Source: JAZNLR01 sp045579195 (GTDB lineage Bacteria > Bacillota > Clostridia > Christensenellales > CAMQZB01). Taken from it: DNA of 18,946 bases. Shown one piece after another: positions 1-7,149 of this stretch. The translations under genes and the position numbers were made by a program. The number at the start of each line of letters is the position of its first letter. Position 1 is the first letter of the stretch. The notes below the pieces were generated by a model. It worked only from the letters and a program-made list of their open reading frames with translations, was not told the DNA's origin and searched no databases. The stretch covers positions 1 through 18,946 of the forward strand of contig JAZNLR010000092.1 in assembly GCA_045579195.1 (NCBI GenBank). Reading direction: 5' to 3'.

Positions 1-9
1 GGAAACATC

Positions 10-285
10 GTGTCCACAGGAAAGAAAATCCCTGAACGGATGTGTGTTGCATGCCGTCAGATGAAGCCCAAAAAGGAGATGCTCCGCGTCGTGAAGAACG
101 CACAAGGAGAGATCAATCTGGACTTCCGCGGCAAAGCGCCCGGAAGAGGTGCGTACGTTTGCGATGATCCCGCGTGCATTGAAAAATGTGTAAAGACCCG
201 TCTTTTGAATCGCGTGTTTGAAATGCAGATTCCCGATGAGATCTATGAGCGGATCAAGGAGGAGTACCTTGCAGGTAAGAAGTAA
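10..285 (+). CDS. ylxR: YlxR family RNA-binding protein (RnpM-like)
   Basis: A 91-residue protein of the YlxR/DUF448 family. It carries the early Cys pair of the family (C12-V-A-C15, followed by KPKKE) and the GRGAY motif at residues 45-49, with further cysteines at 51, 56 and 60. In Bacillus subtilis the orthologue, renamed RnpM, binds RNA and modulates RNase P. The GTG at 10 is the best start because the N-terminus then matches the usual short lysine-rich lead into the Cys motif, and a GGAAA sits just upstream. The reading frame is open to the window edge, so a longer form cannot be formally excluded. The next gene, ylxQ, starts inside its 3' end. This nusA-ylxR-ylxQ-infB order is standard in Bacillota, and nusA is expected just outside the window. 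Confidence 0.93.
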   Translation: MSTGKKIPERMCVACRQMKPKKEMLRVVKNAQGEINLDFRGKAPGRGAYVCDDPACIEKCVKTRLLNRVFEMQIPDEIYERIKEEYLAGKK

Positions 286-586
286 AATTGAAACCTTCAT
301 CGGGTTTTCCCTGCGAGCAAGGAAGGTCGTGTGTGGCGTGAATGCCGTGCGCGCGCAGAGAAGGGGCGTTTGCCTGTTGATGCTGTGCGGATCGGCTTCG
401 GAGAACACCGTTAAAGATGCGCTCTCCCTTGCAAAGCGGTTTCAAGCTCCGCTCATTCGTGTGAAAAACGGGAATCTTGCGGACCTTGTTCTCAAGGAAA
501 ACTGTAAACTTGCAGCGTTTACGGACGCAAATCTTGCAGATGCAATTTTGAAGCATTGCGACGATAATTTCGAACTTGTCAAATAG
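269..586 (+). CDS. ylxQ: YlxQ, L7Ae-type RNA-binding protein
   Basis: A 105-residue protein of the ribosomal L7Ae/L30e/YlxQ family, which usually binds kink-turn RNA. Family features are the N-terminal stretch around GFSLRARKVVCGVNAV, the middle block around CGSASENTVKDAL, and the closing FTDANLADAIL helix. I chose TTG at 269 because it follows AAGGAGGAG (256-264) by four bases and gives the length normal for the family. The frame is open further upstream, but that part is a shadow of ylxR. The gene overlaps ylxR by 17 bases, which suggests coupled translation. Its exact cellular role is not established. The position between ylxR and infB is conserved. Confidence 0.88.
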   Translation: MQVRSKIETFIGFSLRARKVVCGVNAVRAQRRGVCLLMLCGSASENTVKDALSLAKRFQAPLIRVKNGNLADLVLKENCKLAAFTDANLADAILKHCDDNFELVK

Positions 587-601
587 AGGTGTGAATAGCA
601 T

Positions 602-3139
602 ATGAGTGAAAATAAGAACAATAATTACGGAAATATTAAGCTCGTTGGTGATTATAAGGCTGAGAAACTCGGTCAGATCGTTTCCTCCATCAAAGGTGCG
701 CGCAAGCAGATTGAAGACATCTATGCAAAAATCAAACAGCGCCAGAAGGACTTTGACGTAGCAAAAGAGGAAAAGCGCATCGCCGAGGAAGCGCGCATTG
801 CCGAAGAGGCAAAGAAGGAAGCTGCTGCAAAGGCCGAGGCAGAGGCAAAGAAGCCTGCAGAGCCCGTTGCTCCCGTTAAGGAAGAAACTCCCGTTGCGCA
901 GGTTGCTCCCGCAAAGCCCGAACCTGTCAAGGAAGAGGTTGCTCCGCAGCCTGTTCAGAGAACGTTTGAGCCGCGCCCTGCACAGAGACCGCAGAATGAT
1001 CGCCCGAAGTACGAGCAGAATCAGCGCCGTGACGGAGAGAGAACGTTCGATAACCGCAAGCCCGATCAGCGTCGTCCGCAGGGCGAGCGCCGTGAGTTTG
1101 ATCCGAACCGCCCCCGTCCGCAGGGAGGACAGAAGCCTGCAGGAAACAGCGCTCCGCGCGTTGCGCCTGCTGCGATGCCCGTTATGCCGAACAAGAACCG
1201 CCCTGAACGCAAGAAGGATGGTCAGAAAAAAGAGGTTGAAAACAAATCTCAGATGAACAAGCGCACGCTGATCAAGCGTGGCTTTATTGGCGAGGACTAT
1301 TCCGATGACAGAATGGGCTCGCGTAAGATCCGCCCGAGAAAACAGAAAGAACAGAGCAAGGTCGCATTTGCGCCTGTCAAGATTGAGCACGCAATCATCA
1401 CGTCGGATATGGTTCCCATTAAGGTCCTTTCCGAGAAGATCGGTGTTTCTGCGAGTGAGATCGTCAAGAAGCTCTTCAAAGAGGGCATCATGAAGACCGC
1501 AAACGAGTCTTTGGATTTTGACACCTGTGAATATATCGCGTCTGACTTCGGCGTCACGCTTGAACTCAAGATGGATAAGACCGCAGAAGACGTCCTCAAA
1601 GAAGTCCACGTCGATGCCGACGAGGAGAAGAACCTCGTTGCACGTCCTCCTGTTGTCACCGTTATGGGGCACGTTGACCACGGTAAGACGTCCTTGCTCG
1701 ATGCGCTTCGCAACGCGAACGTTGCAGACGGCGAGGCTGGCGGAATCACCCAGCACATCGGTGCATACACCGTCAACATCGGCAAGGGCAAGATCACCTT
1801 TGTCGACACCCCGGGACACGAGGCCTTCACCTCGATGCGTCAGCGCGGTGCGCAGATCACGGACATTGCAATCTTGGTTGTTGCAGCGGATGACGGCGTA
1901 ATGCCCCAGACCGTTGAGGCAATCAATCACATCAAGGCGGCAGGCGTCACGATGATCGTTGCGATCAACAAGGTCGATAAGCCGACTGCAGATATTGGAA
2001 GAATCAAACAGCAGCTCGTGGATTACGAGATCCTCTCCGAGGAGTGGGGCGGTGACACCATTATGGTTCCCGTTTCTGCAAAGACGGGTGCAGGCCTCGA
2101 TGAGTTGTTGGAATCCATCCTCCTGGTTGCTGAAATCAAGGAGCTCAAGGCAAATCCCTCCAGAAAGGCGCGCGGAACGATTATCGAAGCGAAGCTGGAT
2201 AAGGGGAAAGGCCCTCTTGCGACTGTTCTCGTGCAGAACGGAACTTTGGTCGTTGGCGACTATATCGTCGCAGGAACGGTCACCGGAAAGATCCGTGCAA
2301 TGTTGGACGACAAGGGAAGAAACGTCAAGGAGGCAAAGCCCTCTGCTGCAGTTTCCATCCTGGGTCTTTCGGACGTTCCGCAGGCAGGCGAATTCCTGCT
2401 CGCAGTTGACGATGAGAAGCTCGCAAGAACGGTTGCGGAGGAGAGAAAGAACAAGCTGAAAGAGGAGATGGTCAGAGAGTCTGTCAAAGTCTCTTTGGAC
2501 GACGTCTTTGGAAAGATTTCCGAAGGACAGCTTAAGGGCCTCAACCTCATCATCAAGGCAGACGTTCAGGGTTCTGCAGAGGCTGTTAAGCAGGCTCTCT
2601 TGAAGCTCAGCAACGATGAAGTCAAGGTCAATGTTCTCCATTCGGGTGTTGGCGCGATCAACGAGTCTGACGTTATGCTCGCGGACACGTCGGATGCGAT
2701 CATCATTGGATTTAACGTTCGCCCCGACACGAAGGCAAAGGCGATGAGTGAACGCCAGAAGGTGGACATCCGCCTTTACAGCATCATTTACGACGCGATC
2801 GACGACATCACCGCTGCGCTCAAGGGTATGCTTGCGCCGAAGTTCCGCGAGGTTGCACTCGGAATGGCAGAGGTCCGCAACGTCTTCAAGATTTCTGGAA
2901 CGGGTATGGTTGCCGGATGCTATGTCACGAGCGGAAAGATCACGCGCTCTGCAAAGCTCAGAATGTACCGCAACGACGTTCTCTTCTTCGAAGGCAACGT
3001 GCTTGCGCTCAAACGCTTTAAGGATGACGTCAAGGAAGTCGCTTCTGGATACGAGTGCGGTATCTCCATTGAGAACTGTAACGATATCAAGGAAGGCGAT
3101 ATTCTCGAAGCATATGCAATGGAAGAGATCAAGGCGTAA
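602..3139 (+). CDS. infB: Translation initiation factor IF-2
   Basis: An 845-residue IF-2, the GTPase that brings initiator fMet-tRNA to the 30S subunit and promotes 50S joining. The N-terminal third is low-complexity: an Ala/Glu/Lys-rich, probably helical stretch (about 50-85), then a Pro/Arg/Gln-rich stretch (about 110-215), as expected for the variable IF-2 N-domain. A short IF2_N-type domain follows at about 268-325. All G motifs are present: G1 GHVDHGKT (356-363), the switch I region around GGITQHIGAY (380-389), G3 DTPGH (402-406), G4 NKVD (456-459) and G5 SAK (492-494). The C-terminal half contains the remaining IF-2 domains, including the one that binds the initiator tRNA. GAGGTG at 586-591 serves ATG 602. 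The gene follows ylxQ by 15 bases. Confidence 0.98.
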   Translation: MSENKNNNYGNIKLVGDYKAEKLGQIVSSIKGARKQIEDIYAKIKQRQKDFDVAKEEKRIAEEARIAEEAKKEAAAKAEAEAKKPAEPVAPVKEETPVAQVAPAKPEPVKEEVAPQPVQRTFEPRPAQRPQNDRPKYEQNQRRDGERTFDNRKPDQRRPQGERREFDPNRPRPQGGQKPAGNSAPRVAPAAMPVMPNKNRPERKKDGQKKEVENKSQMNKRTLIKRGFIGEDYSDDRMGSRKIRPRKQKEQSKVAFAPVKIEHAIITSDMVPIKVLSEKIGVSASEIVKKLFKEGIMKTANESLDFDTCEYIASDFGVTLELKMDKTAEDVLKEVHVDADEEKNLVARPPVVTVMGHVDHGKTSLLDALRNANVADGEAGGITQHIGAYTVNIGKGKITFVDTPGHEAFTSMRQRGAQITDIAILVVAADDGVMPQTVEAINHIKAAGVTMIVAINKVDKPTADIGRIKQQLVDYEILSEEWGGDTIMVPVSAKTGAGLDELLESILLVAEIKELKANPSRKARGTIIEAKLDKGKGPLATVLVQNGTLVVGDYIVAGTVTGKIRAMLDDKGRNVKEAKPSAAVSILGLSDVPQAGEFLLAVDDEKLARTVAEERKNKLKEEMVRESVKVSLDDVFGKISEGQLKGLNLIIKADVQGSAEAVKQALLKLSNDEVKVNVLHSGVGAINESDVMLADTSDAIIIGFNVRPDTKAKAMSERQKVDIRLYSIIYDAIDDITAALKGMLAPKFREVALGMAEVRNVFKISGTGMVAGCYVTSGKITRSAKLRMYRNDVLFFEGNVLALKRFKDDVKEVASGYECGISIENCNDIKEGDILEAYAMEEIKA

Positions 3140-3185
3140 TTTTGCGGCGGCTTGATGGGGTTTATCGAGAAAAGGAGTTTTCGAA

Positions 3186-3572
3186 ATGAACAACAGAATG
3201 AAAAAGATCGATGCTGAGATGACTCGCGTCATCGCAGAGATCATTCCGAAAGTCAAGGATCCGCGCTGCACTGAAATGGTGAGCGTGATGAAAAGTGAGG
3301 TTTCGGGGGATCTTAAGCACGCAAAGATTCTCTTAAGCATCTTTTCAACGGATGAAGCAAAAAAACGCGCGACGTTCAAAGCAATTGAAAACGCCGCAAG
3401 CTTCATTCGATATGAAGTAGGAAAAAATATGAAACTGCGCTGTGTTCCCGAGTTGCATTTTGCGCTCGATGATTCCATGGATTATAGCGCAAAGATCTCC
3501 AGAATCATTGATTCGTTGAAGATTGAGAAAGAGGAAGAAACGAGTGAAGGAAGTTCAGAGGATCGTCAGTGA
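3186..3572 (+). CDS. rbfA: 30S ribosome-binding factor A
   Basis: A 128-residue RbfA, a KH-fold protein that binds immature 30S subunits and helps late 16S rRNA maturation, important in the cold. Recognisable blocks are the N-terminal NRMKKIDAEMTRVIAEII, the KDPR turn followed by a beta strand (MVSVMKSEVSGDLKHAKI), and the C-terminal LRCVPELHFALDDSM. The tail is short and acidic. AAGGAG at 3172-3177 precedes ATG 3186. It follows infB by 46 bases, and the last 29 bases overlap the next gene. The small ylxP gene found between infB and rbfA in B. subtilis is absent here. Confidence 0.95.
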   Translation: MNNRMKKIDAEMTRVIAEIIPKVKDPRCTEMVSVMKSEVSGDLKHAKILLSIFSTDEAKKRATFKAIENAASFIRYEVGKNMKLRCVPELHFALDDSMDYSAKISRIIDSLKIEKEEETSEGSSEDRQ

Positions 3573-4509
3573 CGCAACAAAATTGATTGCCGCTGCAAAG
3601 AAAATTGCCGTTGTCGGCCATATCCGCCCCGATGGGGATGCTGTCGGTTCTGTTCTCGGAATGACGAGTGCTCTTTTGGATTACGGCAAGGATGCTTACG
3701 CGCTCTTTGACGGAAAGCTCCCCGAAAAGTACGCCATCTTGCGAGGTGCAGACAAGGCGATGCAGGAAGGGGAGGGCTTTGATCTTGTCATCTTCTGTGA
3801 CTGTGCGGATTTTTCGCGCGCAGGATGTTTGACCTCGCTTCTCGGGAAGAGAAACGTCAAAAGCATCAACCTCGACCATCACAAGACAAACGATCGCTTT
3901 GCTGACGTCAATCTTGTGTTGCCGAACGTTGCAAGCACGTGTGAGATCGTTTTTGCCGTTTTGGAGGCGTTGAAGTTGCCCATTTCTTCGGCAACCGCAA
4001 ACTGCCTTTACACAGGTCTTTTGACCGATTCCGGAAGCTTTGCAAACACGAACGTGAATCAAAATTGTTTTGATGCCGCTTCCAAGTTGGTTGCGCTTGG
4101 GGCAGATCCCAACGCGATTGCAACGGCAATTGTCAAGAGTTCTTCCCGTGAACGCCTGTCGCTTTTGGCGCGCGCCATTGCAAGCATTCGTTATTTTGAA
4201 AACGGAACGCTTGCCGTGATGACCATCAGCGCAAAGATGTTTGACGAGACGGGTGCTGAGCGCAATGACACGGAGGGAATGATTGATTATGCATTGAACG
4301 TGAACGGCGTGAGAGCGGCAGCTTGTTTGATGGAAAGCGGGAAAAATACGTTTAAGGTGTCCTTCCGCTCCAAGAAGGACGTGGATATTTCAAAAGCGGC
4401 GATGAGCTTCGGCGGCGGCGGACACGCACAGGCCGCAGGATGCGTTTTGAACGGCTTCTATGAAGACGTTGTGGAAAAGGTCGTTCGCAGCATGGAATTG
4501 GAGTTATAA
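3544..4509 (+). CDS. nrnA: NrnA-type DHH nanoRNase / pAp phosphatase
   Basis: A 321-residue DHH/DHHA1 phosphoesterase of the NrnA type. These enzymes degrade 2-5 nucleotide RNAs and dephosphorylate pAp, using two metal ions. Visible catalytic motifs, counting from the GTG at 3544, are H26-IRP-D30-G-D32, D86 in FCDCAD, D111-H112-H113, D162 in LLTDSG, and the DHHA1 substrate loop GGGGHAQAAG (290-299). The start is not certain: an in-frame TTG at 3523 would add seven basic residues, but GTG 3544 has the better spaced GAGGAAG and gives the usual family length. The gene overlaps rbfA by 29 bases and shares one base (TAATG) with truB. An nrnA-like gene between rbfA and truB is common in Clostridia. 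Confidence 0.93.
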   Translation: MKEVQRIVSDATKLIAAAKKIAVVGHIRPDGDAVGSVLGMTSALLDYGKDAYALFDGKLPEKYAILRGADKAMQEGEGFDLVIFCDCADFSRAGCLTSLLGKRNVKSINLDHHKTNDRFADVNLVLPNVASTCEIVFAVLEALKLPISSATANCLYTGLLTDSGSFANTNVNQNCFDAASKLVALGADPNAIATAIVKSSSRERLSLLARAIASIRYFENGTLAVMTISAKMFDETGAERNDTEGMIDYALNVNGVRAAACLMESGKNTFKVSFRSKKDVDISKAAMSFGGGGHAQAAGCVLNGFYEDVVEKVVRSMELEL

Positions 4510-5390
4510 TGGACGGAGTGATTAACTTGGTCAAACCGGTCGGAATGTCTTCCTCGGATGCAGTTGGAAAAGTCCGCCGCATTCTTGGGGTGAAGAAAGC
4601 CGGCCATATGGGGACGCTCGATCCGCTTGCCGCAGGGGTTTTGCCCATCGGGATCGGAAAGGCGTGCCGCCTTTTTGACGTTTTCCTTGACAAGACGAAG
4701 AAGTACGTTGCGTACTTCAACTTTTCGAAGGAGACGGACACGTTGGATTCCGACCCCAAAGGGGTTGTGACCAACCATTCCTCCCGTCGTGTGACGGAAG
4801 AGGAGATCAAATCGGTTTTGCCCCGTCTTACGGGAGAAATCGACCAGATCCCGCCGCGCTATTCTGCGATTCACGTCGATGGGAAACGGAGCTATCAGCT
4901 TGCGCGGTCGGGAGAAATTGTCACGCTTGTTCCGCGCAAAGTTACGGTGCATTCCTTCGACCTTTTGCGCCAATACGATGAGGACACGTTTGTGTTTGAG
5001 ATCGTCTGTTCGTCGGGAACGTACATTCGCTCGTTGGTGCGCGACCTTGCGTATGAAATGGGCGTTTTTGGATATATGAGTGCGCTCATTCGCGTGGAGA
5101 GCGGTCCGTTTTTCATTGAAAACGGCGTGACGTTTGAAGAACTTGAAGAAAAGAAGGAGGCGGCGCTCTTGCCGTACGAACAGGTGCTTTCGCACTTGCC
5201 GCGTTTTGAGGTTGCAAAAGAGCTCTATCTGCCGCTTTCCAATGGCGTTCGCTTGCCGATGGAATGCCCCATTCTCTCCAGAATTTACTGCAACGGAGAG
5301 CTGTTTGGCCTGGGCCTTTCAGAAGCGGGAACGCTTCGAATTAAGACAAATTTGAGGGAAGAAAAACAAGATGCAAGTGATCAGCTTTAA
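4509..5390 (+). CDS. truB: tRNA pseudouridine-55 synthase
   Basis: A 293-residue TruB, which converts U55 in the T-loop of tRNAs to pseudouridine. The catalytic aspartate is D38 in the signature GHMGTLDPLAAG. Other family blocks are the N-terminal GVINLVKPVGMSSSDAV, RYSAIHVDGKRSYQLAR in the substrate-binding region, and SSGTYIRSLVRDLA. The C-terminal extension is short. Its start overlaps the nrnA stop in a TAATG, which indicates translational coupling; no separate strong ribosome binding site is obvious. The 3' end overlaps ribF by 20 bases. A 6-bp hairpin with a GGAA loop (5322-5337) lies within the end of this gene. Confidence 0.96.
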   Translation: MDGVINLVKPVGMSSSDAVGKVRRILGVKKAGHMGTLDPLAAGVLPIGIGKACRLFDVFLDKTKKYVAYFNFSKETDTLDSDPKGVVTNHSSRRVTEEEIKSVLPRLTGEIDQIPPRYSAIHVDGKRSYQLARSGEIVTLVPRKVTVHSFDLLRQYDEDTFVFEIVCSSGTYIRSLVRDLAYEMGVFGYMSALIRVESGPFFIENGVTFEELEEKKEAALLPYEQVLSHLPRFEVAKELYLPLSNGVRLPMECPILSRIYCNGELFGLGLSEAGTLRIKTNLREEKQDASDQL

Positions 5391-6270
5391 GGAAAGCGTC
5401 GTCGAACGGGTGTCGCTCGCGTTGGGATTTTTCGATTGTGTCCATTCGGGGCACGTTGAACTTCTCAAACGTGCGAAGCAAATTGCGCAGGAAACAGGTT
5501 GTAAAAGCGCGGTTTTTACCTTTCGCACCACGGACGACACGCAGTTAAAGCAAGGATCAAAGCTTGTCTACACCTTGAACGAACGTCTTGCCCGATTTGA
5601 AGAGGAGGGGATTGACGTTGTGATCGTTGCTGACTTTGACGAAGCATTCAAGGAGATTTCCGCGGAAGGCTTTTTGGAGATACTCTTTGAGCGCTTTTCG
5701 ATTGCACATCTCTCTGTCGGCACGGATTATCGATTTGGCAAGGGCGCAAAAGGGGAGGTTGCTCTCCTGAAGATGACTTGCGAAAAGAAGAATGTTGGCA
5801 TTTCCGTTTTGGAGGAAGTTCGCTTTGAAGGTGATCGAATCTCCACATCGCGCATTCGTGAGGCGCTTTCAAACGGTGACGTTGCGTTTGCAAATGAATT
5901 GCTGAGCGCACCGTACCGCATCACGGGGTGCGTTGAGCACGGACACAGAATTGGGCATAAGCTTGGGTTCCCGACGGCGAACATTACACTTTCCAAGGAG
6001 AAGTTTTTGCTGAAAAACGGCGTTTACGCTGGGTTTTGCACGGTGGATGGGAAGACCTTTCGCACGGTGACGAACGTTGGTGCACGTCCGACGTTTGGGG
6101 ACGAAAACTGCAAGGTGGAAGCTTACCTCGACGGATTTTCAGGCGATTTATACGGACGAGAGATTACGCTCTTTTTCACAAAGCACGTTCGTGACATCAA
6201 GACGTTTGACAATATGGAAGAACTGAGCGCACAGATTGCAAAGGATTTGGAGGCAGCACTCAATGATTAA
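5371..6270 (+). CDS. ribF: Bifunctional riboflavin kinase / FAD synthetase
   Basis: A 299-residue RibF that makes FMN from riboflavin and FAD from FMN. The N-terminal FMN adenylyltransferase domain shows a nucleotidyltransferase signature at 18-28 (LGFFDCVHSGH) and an ISTSRIREAL block at 157-166. The C-terminal riboflavin kinase domain (from about residue 185) has LGFPTAN (198-204), NGVYAG and the block around VGARPTFGD. Two points differ from the textbook family: FDCVH replaces FDGVH, and the usual PHP after the first strands is replaced by RTTDD. GAGGGAAG upstream serves ATG 5371, which lies inside truB. FMN and FAD made by this enzyme would feed flavoproteins such as the flavodiiron protein further along the window. 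Confidence 0.93.
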   Translation: MQVISFKESVVERVSLALGFFDCVHSGHVELLKRAKQIAQETGCKSAVFTFRTTDDTQLKQGSKLVYTLNERLARFEEEGIDVVIVADFDEAFKEISAEGFLEILFERFSIAHLSVGTDYRFGKGAKGEVALLKMTCEKKNVGISVLEEVRFEGDRISTSRIREALSNGDVAFANELLSAPYRITGCVEHGHRIGHKLGFPTANITLSKEKFLLKNGVYAGFCTVDGKTFRTVTNVGARPTFGDENCKVEAYLDGFSGDLYGREITLFFTKHVRDIKTFDNMEELSAQIAKDLEAALND

Positions 6271-7108
6271 ATTTGCACCTGCAGGAAATTCAGACAGCTT
6301 TTATGCCGAGGGAAACAAGGCAACTGAGCAAGCGCCGCGTTGGCTTGCTGCTCGCGGGCTTGACGGCTTGGAGTACTCCTGCGGCAAGGGCGTTCGCGTT
6401 TCCGATGGGAAGGCGGCGTTGATTCGCGCGGCTGCGGAGGAACACGACATTGAGCTTTCCGTGCACGCGCCATACTTTATTAACTTTGCCTCCGAAACGG
6501 ATGAAGGAGCGTTGAAATCCATAGGATATGTTCTTGACTCACTTGCACTTTTGAAAAAGTTCGGCGGAACACGTTGTGTTTTCCATCCTGCAGCGCAGGG
6601 AAAGATGGAACGCAACGTTGCGATGGATCTTCTCAAAAAACGCATTGACGGGTTGCTTGCGGCAGTTTATGAAGCAGGATATTCCGACATGATCCTCTGT
6701 CCGGAAACGATGGGTAAGACACGCCAGATGGGAACGGTGGATGAGGTTTTGGAGATTGCAAAAGCAGATTCCATGCTCATTCCCTGTTTTGACTTTGGAC
6801 ATATTAACGCGCGTGAAGGCGGAATTTTGAAGACGCGCGATGATTATGCAAGAATCGTGGAAAAGATCTTTGCTGAAATCGGTGAAGAGCGCGGAAAACG
6901 CATCCACATTCACTTTTCAAAAATACAGTTTGGTGCGGCAGGGGAAATTCGTCACCTCACGTTTGAAGACGAGGTATACGGGCCGGATTTTTCTCCGCTT
7001 GCGAGCGTTTTGAAGGAATATCAGATGGAGCCCTTCATCGTGTGCGAATCCAACGGAACACAGGCCGAAGATGCGCTTGAGATGAAGAAAATCTATCTTG
7101 GTATATAA
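6263..7108 (+). CDS. Endonuclease IV-family TIM-barrel protein
   Basis: A 281-residue protein of the Nfo/AP endonuclease 2 superfamily (TIM barrel with a metal cluster). By alignment in the head to E. coli endonuclease IV, the metal ligands are represented by H68 (SVHAP), H108 (CVFHPAA), E148 (CPETMGK), D177 and H180 (DFGHINAR), H215 (IHIHFSK) and E262 (CESNG). The D-x-H pair of Nfo appears as E228-I-R-H231, one residue longer and with Glu for Asp. The likely activity is cleavage at abasic sites in DNA, but related TIM barrels include sugar isomerases, so substrate is inferred. ATG 6263 follows GGAGG at 6249-6253 and overlaps the end of ribF by 8 bases. The gene ends the first compact operon. 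Confidence 0.85.
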   Translation: MIKFAPAGNSDSFYAEGNKATEQAPRWLAARGLDGLEYSCGKGVRVSDGKAALIRAAAEEHDIELSVHAPYFINFASETDEGALKSIGYVLDSLALLKKFGGTRCVFHPAAQGKMERNVAMDLLKKRIDGLLAAVYEAGYSDMILCPETMGKTRQMGTVDEVLEIAKADSMLIPCFDFGHINAREGGILKTRDDYARIVEKIFAEIGEERGKRIHIHFSKIQFGAAGEIRHLTFEDEVYGPDFSPLASVLKEYQMEPFIVCESNGTQAEDALEMKKIYLGI

Positions 7109-7143
7109 TTCGTTTGGAGAAAACAGACGAAATATGTTAAAAT
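7104..7143 (+). promoter_or_regulatory. Probable promoter region of the aminopeptidase gene
   Basis: Two overlapping candidates. TTGGAG (7114-7119) and TAAAAT (7138-7143) are separated by 18 bases, and would start transcription at about 7150, practically on the GTG of the next gene. A perfect TATAAT at 7104-7109 has no convincing -35 box but would give a leader of about 35 bases. The 41-base gap between genes fits a promoter here. The assignment is by eye only. Confidence 0.45.
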
Positions 7144-7149
7144 AACGAG

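Noticed and set aside
721..1256. Repetitive Ala/Glu/Lys and Arg/Pro/Gln stretches in infB, first suspected as a repeat element
   Set aside because: This is the normal variable N-terminal domain of IF-2. The frame continues into a complete GTPase and no DNA-level tandem unit is seen.
3165..3187. Possible hairpin TCGA...TCGA around the rbfA ribosome binding site
   Set aside because: Only a short stem with a two-base bulge in an A/T-rich stretch; not strong enough to claim an RNA switch.
254..3478. Minus-strand open frame of about 3.2 kb (1074 codons) opposite ylxQ, infB and rbfA
   Set aside because: Its translation is rich in Leu, Arg and Asn with no recognisable domain and spans three well-supported genes. 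Codon bias of infB removes stops on the other strand, which explains the length.
4458..5195. Minus-strand open frame of 245 codons opposite truB
   Set aside because: Basic, low-information translation with no motif. truB on the other strand is certain.
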